A stretch of DNA of 64,000 nt from Bacteroidales bacterium. GTDB taxonomy: Bacteria; Bacteroidota; Bacteroidia; Bacteroidales; Muribaculaceae. The notes beneath the pieces are model-generated. The model did no database searches. It was given only the letters and a program-made list of their open reading frames with translations, and was not told where the DNA came from. Below, piece after piece: positions 58,426 to 64,000 of the stretch (positions are counted from its first letter, which is position 1; every line of letters begins with the position of its first letter). The translations under genes were made by a program, and so were the position numbers. The stretch is from the NCBI GenBank assembly GCA_015061005.1, contig SUXJ01000006.1:1-64000 (forward strand), read 5' to 3'.

Positions 58426-59134
58426 AATAGAATGTCAGAACTATCATTTTGGATGAAATTCGGTCCAGAGAATTTGTGTATTTCATCGTTGACGGATCGT
58501 CGTCAAGATCAGGACGCTTATGGTTCAACACATCGGCCAAACCAAAACAGAATTTCACTTCCGGAATAAATTTGAAGTAAGGGAAATACGTGTCAAGCCC
58601 CAACCCGACCGTCAGAAAGGTATCAAATTTTTTGAGGTGAAGCAATTCCGATGCTCTGCGTTTGCCCACATCAAATGTTGGCATTACTCCCAGCGTAAGA
58701 TATGGTCGCAAGTTCCTGTATCTCAGAGCCGAAATTTTGAGGTCAATAGGTAGCACCAACAGTGTTGACTTAATATTTTGACGTTCTTTTGCACCTGAAT
58801 TGGCATCTACAAAGTTAACCACTTTGTTACCAAACCAAATGCCCGGAGCAAGACGCACGTTAAAATGGGTCGACAAGCGAAAATCTATCATTGCATTCAC
58901 GCAAAATCCGGGGCTGAAATCAGGCTGTTCGGCAAACCATGCCTCGCCGCCGTCAGAAACAACGCCGTTATTTGTGAACTGCAAATCCTGCATGTGAAGA
59001 CCGACGCTAAAGCCTAAATGCCAAGCCTTTAAGTCGGCATACGGACGATTAAGCAACTTGTCGTTAAGTTTTTTAGCACTCACCGACATGCTGCCTACCA
59101 CCATAACGAGCAGTATACAAATCCATTTCTTCAC
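58418..59134 (-). CDS. porT: PorT-like outer-membrane beta-barrel protein
   Basis: The protein has 238 residues from a GTG start, with a signal peptide (about 1-20). The segment RPYADLKAWHLGFSVGLHMQDL and the alternating pattern to the terminal LTFYFE (aromatic last residues) match PorT/SprT, an eight-stranded barrel needed for type IX secretion in Porphyromonas gingivalis. The following porP gene overlaps it. The upstream 120 nt to uvrD contain no clear TAnnTTTG promoter, so the operon start is uncertain. Confidence 0.88.
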   Translation of the reverse strand: MKKWICILLVMVVGSMSVSAKKLNDKLLNRPYADLKAWHLGFSVGLHMQDLQFTNNGVVSDGGEAWFAEQPDFSPGFCVNAMIDFRLSTHFNVRLAPGIWFGNKVVNFVDANSGAKERQNIKSTLLVLPIDLKISALRYRNLRPYLTLGVMPTFDVGKRRASELLHLKKFDTFLTVGLGLDTYFPYFKFIPEVKFCFGLADVLNHKRPDLDDDPSTMKYTNSLDRISSKMIVLTFYFE

Positions 59135-59254
59135 TCTTATTCAACGAAATCTTTGCCCAAATTATTGCTTACCGCCCCAACACCACTTGATTTTCAACAG
59201 AAAATACAGAAATTACAGCAATGTTATCTCTCCATCTATCAAAAAAAACGGCGG

Positions 59255-61510
59255 TTAGCCTACGATAGTAAATTTGGCAAACTTCAGCAAAAGGGTTTTG
59301 GTCCCGGCATTCTCGAAGTCAACAACGATGCGAGTGTCTGACATCGACTTGTCGACTTCAATGATTGTGCCGCGCCCGAACTTCATGTGTTCGATGCGCA
59401 TTCCTTCGCTAACGGCAATGTCCGGCTCAACTCGGTTCGACACCGCCGCACTCTGACTCGGTGCGGCATACGGTTTGAATGCCGACATGGGGCGAAACGT
59501 CGGTCGCACAGGCACTTCGGGCTGCAAGTCGCCTATGGATGAACGCATATATTGCGAGTCAATATCGCGCAAAAATCGACTTGGACGCGGCATCACGGTC
59601 TGCCCGTTGCGGAAACGAGTCGAGGCATAACTGAGCATACAAAATTGCTTGGCACGAGTAATTGCCACGTAAAGCAATCGGCGTTCCTCTTCTATTTCTC
59701 GCTGCGACCCGGCAGCCATGGCCGACGGAAACAAATCTTCTTCCACTCCGACCACGAACACACTGCTGAATTCCAAACCCTTTGCAGCATGAACCGTCAT
59801 CAATGTTACACGCTCTTCGGCTTGCATATCATCGTCCTTGCGGTCTTGGTCCGTGGCCAATGAAGCCATGCCGAGGAAGTCATCGAGAGCAATAGCCGTT
59901 GAGCCTTCTTCGAGCCGTTCCTCAATAAATTCACGCACTGCACTAACCAATTCTTCAAGGTTTTCTCGCCGGGCAATGGTTTCCGGTGCATGATCTGTCA
60001 TGTACTGTGCCATCAAGCCACTTCGTGTAATGATAGTCTCAGCCACTTCAAAAGCGGAACGCCCCTGCATATTCAGTTCCACAAAGCCCTCTATGAGCTG
60101 CCGGAACGCATCAAGTTTCTTGGCAGCGGCAGATGCTATGCCTGTCGGATAGTCATCAAGATTGCAAAGCACCGTCCACAAACTGACGTTGGCGTCAAGG
60201 GCGGCGCGACTCAAGCGCTGCAATGTGGTCTGCCCGATTCCTCGCGCAGGAGTATTGATAATGCGGCGCAGTGCCTCGTCGTCATCAACATTGAGACTCA
60301 ACCGGAAATATGCCAGCGCATCTTTTACTTCCTGACGCTGATAGAACGACAATCCGCCATATATCCTATATGGAATGTTGCGTTTCCGCAGTGATTCTTC
60401 CAAAACACGACTCTGCGCATTCGTGCGATATAGTATTGCATAGTCCTCAAATGAGTCATGCCTCTCGGCTCTTAAGGTTGCAATCCTGTTTGCGACAAGA
60501 TAGCCCTCCTCATAGTCGCTATATGAGCGAGTCAGCTCTATCGGACGCCCTACTTCATTGTTGGAGAACACGGTTTTCTGAATCTGCTCCGTATTCTTGG
60601 CAATGAGCGAATTGGCGGCATTGGTTATGGTTTGAGTGGAACGATAGTTCTGTTCGAGTTTAAAAGTGCGCAGCGTGGGGTAACTCTGACGCAATGTCAA
60701 AATATTATCAATATTCGCACCGCGGAAGCTGTAAATGCTTTGTGCATCATCGCCGACCACACACAGATTTCCGCTCTGACGCGTCAGCATCGTAACAATC
60801 AGATGTTGCGCAAAGTTAGTGTCTTGATACTCATCAACGAGCACATACTGAAAAAACTCCTGATAATGGTGTAATATATCGGGATTGTCCCTGAAGAGCA
60901 CATTGGTAAAGTAGAGCAAATCATCGAAATCCATGGCGTTCGCCACGAAACAACGGCGGCAATAGGTTTCGTAGATGGCATAAATCTGTGGGCGGCGAGC
61001 GCGTTTGTCGGCATCTAAAATGTCCCTGCTGTTTTTATATTGCGCAGGCGATACCAACGCATTTTTTGCCCCGGAAATAGCACCGAGGACCACCGATGGC
61101 TTATAAATCTTATCGTCAAGGTCCATCTCCTTGATGATAGTCTTAACCAAGGCCTTTGAATCTGCTGTGTCATAAATGGAAAAGCCGGGTTTGAAACCGA
61201 GCCGGTCGGCATGAGTGCTCAATATGCGTCGGAATATGGAGTGGAAGGTACCCATCCACAGACGCGACGACATTTTTGTCCCTACCATCCGTTCTATGCG
61301 CGAGCGCATCTCGTTGGCGGCCTTATTCGTAAAGGTCAATGCCATTATCCTCCACGGCTCAAAACCGCAATGAAGCAAATGCAGTATTTTATACGTCAAC
61401 ACTCGCGTCTTTCCGGAGCCGGCACCGGCAATAACCAGCTGCGGGCCCTCGGAATAAGTCACGGCGGCACGCTGTGCGTCATTCAAGTCATTCAGATACT
61501 CCTCGGTCAT
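59255..61510 (-). CDS. uvrD: UvrD/PcrA-type DNA helicase
   Basis: This 751-residue superfamily 1A helicase has the Q motif LNDAQRAAV, Walker A AGAGSGKT (about 28-35), LALTFTNKAANEMRSR, DEYQDTN (Walker B), GDDAQSIYSFRGA, LEQNYRST and TMTVHAAKGLEFS. It unwinds DNA in repair and replication restart. Length is typical of PcrA (720-760). Its ATG overlaps the dacA stop by 4 nt. Confidence 0.95.
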   Translation of the reverse strand: MTEEYLNDLNDAQRAAVTYSEGPQLVIAGAGSGKTRVLTYKILHLLHCGFEPWRIMALTFTNKAANEMRSRIERMVGTKMSSRLWMGTFHSIFRRILSTHADRLGFKPGFSIYDTADSKALVKTIIKEMDLDDKIYKPSVVLGAISGAKNALVSPAQYKNSRDILDADKRARRPQIYAIYETYCRRCFVANAMDFDDLLYFTNVLFRDNPDILHHYQEFFQYVLVDEYQDTNFAQHLIVTMLTRQSGNLCVVGDDAQSIYSFRGANIDNILTLRQSYPTLRTFKLEQNYRSTQTITNAANSLIAKNTEQIQKTVFSNNEVGRPIELTRSYSDYEEGYLVANRIATLRAERHDSFEDYAILYRTNAQSRVLEESLRKRNIPYRIYGGLSFYQRQEVKDALAYFRLSLNVDDDEALRRIINTPARGIGQTTLQRLSRAALDANVSLWTVLCNLDDYPTGIASAAAKKLDAFRQLIEGFVELNMQGRSAFEVAETIITRSGLMAQYMTDHAPETIARRENLEELVSAVREFIEERLEEGSTAIALDDFLGMASLATDQDRKDDDMQAEERVTLMTVHAAKGLEFSSVFVVGVEEDLFPSAMAAGSQREIEEERRLLYVAITRAKQFCMLSYASTRFRNGQTVMPRPSRFLRDIDSQYMRSSIGDLQPEVPVRPTFRPMSAFKPYAAPSQSAAVSNRVEPDIAVSEGMRIEHMKFGRGTIIEVDKSMSDTRIVVDFENAGTKTLLLKFAKFTIVG

Positions 61511-62298
61511 TCCACTGTCAGTTGAGTGAGTCGGCTTTCAAGTTCTGTTGAGGAAATGTGGGTAATAAGTTCGCCTTTCGAGGCAATTGATATTCCGCCG
61601 GTTTCTTCGCTGACAATAATCGCCACGGCATCTGTGGCCTGTGCCACTCCCAACGCGGAGCGATGGCGCAAGCCAAGTGAGCGCGGAATTGATGCATCAT
61701 GACTCACCGGAAGAATGCATCCTGCTGCCGTTATTCGATCATGCGCTATAATCATTGCGCCGTCATGCAAGGGTGAGTTTTTGAAAAATATATTTTCTAT
61801 CAAACGGGAATTGATTGCAGCATCGATAACATCGCCCGTCTTTTCGTAGGCATTAAGCGACATTCCGCGTTCAATCACAATGAGCGCACCTGTACGAGAA
61901 CGCGACAAACTCATGCACGCATATACAATAGGCATAATCCACCGATGAGCGCGCTCCATTTCAAGCGCTTGCTCATCGCGGTTTTCAAGCTTCCGACGAA
62001 AGAACTTGCTTATACCTTTCCATCGTTTATTGGAACCTAATTCATCGAGAAAACGGCGAATTTGCTCCTGAAAAATTATCACCAATACCAATAAGCCTAT
62101 GCTCATAAACTTATCAAGCAAGGAGCCGATCAGGCGCATACCGATAATTTCGCTTGTCAAAAGCCACACCCCGATAAAGGCAAGCACTCCGATAAAAATA
62201 TTTTTTGTGCCCGACTGCTTCATGAGCTTGTAGATCCAAAAAAGCAGGATGGCTACAAGCAGAACGTCAATTACGTCTTTAAAGCCGAATGAAAGCAT
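61507..62298 (-). CDS. dacA: diadenylate cyclase (c-di-AMP synthase) DacA/CdaA
   Basis: The protein has 263 residues. Three N-terminal transmembrane helices (about 15-85) are followed by the DAC catalytic domain with LHDGAMII (DGA motif) and LRHRSALGVAQ (RHR motif). It makes c-di-AMP from two ATP, controlling cell-wall and osmotic homeostasis. The ATG at 62298 follows the M18 peptidase stop by 2 nt. The longer frame to 62388 lies inside that gene. The CdaR partner gene is not next to it, unlike in Firmicutes. Confidence 0.95.
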   Translation of the reverse strand: MLSFGFKDVIDVLLVAILLFWIYKLMKQSGTKNIFIGVLAFIGVWLLTSEIIGMRLIGSLLDKFMSIGLLVLVIIFQEQIRRFLDELGSNKRWKGISKFFRRKLENRDEQALEMERAHRWIMPIVYACMSLSRSRTGALIVIERGMSLNAYEKTGDVIDAAINSRLIENIFFKNSPLHDGAMIIAHDRITAAGCILPVSHDASIPRSLGLRHRSALGVAQATDAVAIIVSEETGGISIASKGELITHISSTELESRLTQLTVE

Positions 62299-62300
62299 AT

Positions 62301-63593
62301 TCAAGACTGATAGAAACGACTGAAAACTTTGATTGTTGAATCTATATCGGTCAAAGAGGCTGTCTCGCGAGCCGAGTGCATGGCCCACAATCCTATCCCC
62401 ATATCAACGCCGTCTATATCGAGCGTTGAAGTGAGAATATTGCCTAAGGTTGAGCCGCCGGGCGAGTCACTGTGGTTCACGAATTCTTGGCAGGGCACTC
62501 CCTCGAGTTTACACAATTGCTTGAAGTATGCCGCCGAACGTGCATCGGTCATATACTTGCAGTTGGCATTGACTTTCACCACGGGACCGCCGCCCAAAAC
62601 CGGCCGATTCACCGGATCCATCTTCTCTAAGTAGTTGGGATGAGCGGCATGCGCACAGTCGGCCGAGATGAAGAAAGAGCGTGCCAATTGTGCAAGAAAT
62701 CCCTCATCGGAATTAGTTGCGGAGATGCGACGCATGATGTTGCGCAACACCGGAGAGTGCGCACCCTGACGCGTTCCCGAGCCGGTTTCTTCATTGTCAA
62801 AAATTGCAGCCACAGCCGTTGCCTTACAATTATTGCCGGCTTGCAGCAATGCTTGAACTGCACACCATGCCATCGCCAAGTCATCAAGACGACCGCAATT
62901 TACCCATGTTGCATCTGCACCGACCACTTCGGCTCCTTGAATATCATAGAGCGTAATATCGAAGTCGATAATCTGTTCCGAGGTGCATCCAATGTGGTCT
63001 GCGAGCAGACGCCTTACGGCATCTTTCCCTCCGAGAGTTTTGCTGATGTATCCCAGAACCGGTTGCATATCCTTTTGTGCCGACATGGCAACTCCCTTGT
63101 TAACCTCGCGATTAAAGTGTATGGCCAATCGCGGAATAATCAATCGCGGGCTATCGAGGCGCACAATTCGGCTCGTCAACTCCAACGGATTGGAGTCCGA
63201 GGCTGTAATGACTCTGCCACAAAGGCCCAATGGGCGATCCATCCAACTGCTCCATATCGCCCCACCGTAAACTTCGGTATTCAATTTCACCAAAAGTCCT
63301 TCACCACAGGAGCACGCACCCACTTCCATTTCCGGATTAGGTTTCAATCGGAAGCCGGGAGAGTCGCTGTGTGCCGCAATAATATGAAACGGAGCATTAG
63401 TGTCGCTGCCTACAATAAATGCGAAAATTGCCGAATTGTTCTTTATGACATAATGACGCGCTCCGGGAGCCGGATTCCAAGGGCTTTGACTTTCTCGCAA
63501 CTCGGTAAAACCCTCTGCACGCAGCATTGCGGCTATCGTATCGACCGCAGTGAAGTTACTCACGCTGCGATTCATAAAATCAAAAAATTCCAT
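62301..63593 (-). CDS. M18-family aminopeptidase
   Basis: This 430-residue zinc aminopeptidase of the aspartyl aminopeptidase type has the metal-binding and catalytic motifs AHSDSPGFRLKP, GRLDDLAMAW, FDNEETGSG, SADCAHAAHPNY and MHSARETAS in order. These enzymes remove N-terminal Asp or Glu residues from peptides in the cytoplasm. All ligands are present, and the length matches (about 430). It lies 1 nt downstream of the TSCPD gene stop and leads into dacA. Confidence 0.95.
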   Translation of the reverse strand: MEFFDFMNRSVSNFTAVDTIAAMLRAEGFTELRESQSPWNPAPGARHYVIKNNSAIFAFIVGSDTNAPFHIIAAHSDSPGFRLKPNPEMEVGACSCGEGLLVKLNTEVYGGAIWSSWMDRPLGLCGRVITASDSNPLELTSRIVRLDSPRLIIPRLAIHFNREVNKGVAMSAQKDMQPVLGYISKTLGGKDAVRRLLADHIGCTSEQIIDFDITLYDIQGAEVVGADATWVNCGRLDDLAMAWCAVQALLQAGNNCKATAVAAIFDNEETGSGTRQGAHSPVLRNIMRRISATNSDEGFLAQLARSFFISADCAHAAHPNYLEKMDPVNRPVLGGGPVVKVNANCKYMTDARSAAYFKQLCKLEGVPCQEFVNHSDSPGGSTLGNILTSTLDIDGVDMGIGLWAMHSARETASLTDIDSTIKVFSRFYQS

Positions 63594-63594
63594 A

Positions 63595-63840
63595 TTATTT
63601 TCGTATTTCTTTTAGTGCTTGCGCAAGTTGATCGGGACATGAGGTTCCCTTCATTCCACATTGAATGCCTTCCAATCGAGCAATCACTTCTTCAGGCGTT
63701 AACCCCTTAACGAGCGCACCGATTCCTTGAAGATTACCGCTGCAACCGCCAACAAACTTAACGTCAACGACCTTATCGTTTTCAATTTCTATGTTAATGG
63801 TTCGAGAGCAAGTCCCGGAAGTGTTATACGTGTATTTCAT
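63595..63840 (-). CDS. TSCPD-domain protein (TIGR03905 family)
   Basis: This 81-residue protein consists of the TSCPD domain. GTCSRTINI, FVGGCSGNLQGIGALV and GTSCPDQLAQAL place the four conserved Cys residues. The domain is found at the C-terminus of vitamin B12-dependent ribonucleotide reductases. This stand-alone form has no proven role but probably binds a metal. It is the first gene of the run ending in uvrD. Confidence 0.9.
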   Translation of the reverse strand: MKYTYNTSGTCSRTINIEIENDKVVDVKFVGGCSGNLQGIGALVKGLTPEEVIARLEGIQCGMKGTSCPDQLAQALKEIRK

Positions 63841-63845
63841 GCTTT

Positions 63846-63885
63846 AAAAGACATAAGAGGCGGCACCCGTGAAAGATGTCGCCTC
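63846..63885 (-). terminator. possible terminator of the incoming gene
   Basis: GAGGCGGCA and TGTCGCCTC pair (one non-canonical position) over an 11-nt loop. On the minus strand the hairpin is followed by CTTTTA. It lies between the cut gene at the right edge and the TSCPD gene. Confidence 0.5.
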
Positions 63886-63908
63886 GTTAAAATATTTTCG
63901 GGTATCGA

Positions 63909-64000
63909 TTATTCTGCGGAAGATGCGAGGCCCTTTTCTTGGAGCATGCGCGCATTGGTGTTCGACGGCATCTGAGTAGGATATTTTTCGATGATTTCCT
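63909..64000 (-). CDS. C-terminal end of a gene cut by the window edge
   Basis: The minus strand reads in one frame EIIEKYPTQMPSNTNARML and on to GLASSAE, then TAA at 63909-63911. Only the last 29-30 residues are in the window. The family was not recognised. Confidence 0.6.
   Translation of the reverse strand, partial: EIIEKYPTQMPSNTNARMLQEKGLASSAE

Noticed and set aside
62640-63710. 356-codon open frame on the plus strand
   Set aside because: It is antisense to the M18 aminopeptidase, whose complete metal motifs show which strand codes.

Overview
The window looks like chromosomal DNA from an anaerobic Bacteroidota, most likely order Bacteroidales and perhaps the Muribaculaceae (the family is a guess). 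The evidence is a complete run of type IX secretion core genes (porT-porP-porK-porL-porM-porN), at least four secreted proteins with type IX-like C-terminal signals, a short 285-residue RpoD of the Bacteroidota type, and many promoters of the Bacteroides form (TTTG, about 20 nt, TAnnTTTG). Gene density is high. Genes are often coupled by 1-10 nt overlaps. I see no phage, transposase, integrase or CRISPR array.

Left part (0-21 kb). A small LTxxQ-repeat secreted protein comes first. A leftward operon follows, encoding an MFS transporter, an alpha/beta hydrolase and a membrane-anchored MurF-like ligase. It diverges from an AI-2E family permease and a GT4 glycosyltransferase. Next are a broken yhcG (PDDEXK/DUF1016) and a three-gene cluster with two GYF_2-dispanin paralogues. 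Then come galE, nagB, tRNA-Arg(CCU), an NAD-dependent epimerase, a C10 cysteine protease, a Na/Pi symporter and a flavodoxin-like protein.

Lipid locus (18.6-25.2 kb). Two divergent arms meet at 21.05 kb. The leftward arm encodes a nucleotidyltransferase, an ATP-grasp-like protein and a CDP-alcohol phosphotransferase. The rightward arm encodes PdxA, a PgpA-type phosphatase, a canonical CDP-alcohol phosphatidyltransferase, an Aur1-like PAP2 enzyme and a PlsC-like acyltransferase. Together they look like a phospholipid and sphingolipid head-group pathway of the inositol-lipid type, but no inositol-phosphate synthase is present here.

Middle (25.5-42.5 kb). This part holds two secreted proteins (one a large carbohydrate-binding protein), tsaE, and an aminotransferase plus short 4,6-dehydratase pair for amino-sugar synthesis. 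It also holds a secreted GH2 beta-galactosidase, a repeat-rich poorly coding island (34.98-36.1 kb) and a 900-residue double SGNH protein. After that come a stand-alone RapZ C-terminal domain with a MurU-like nucleotidyltransferase, two secreted proteins of unknown function, and rlmD.

Right part (42.6-64 kb). A mostly housekeeping run encodes a Dabb protein, RpoD, PgeF, AlaS, an AMP-dependent acyl ligase and an M6 metalloprotease. The leftward type IX secretion operon ends in aroA. Finally a leftward operon encodes a TSCPD protein, an M18 aminopeptidase, the diadenylate cyclase DacA and a UvrD/PcrA helicase. A cut gene enters from the right edge.

All functional statements come from reading motifs by eye. 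No database search was run.
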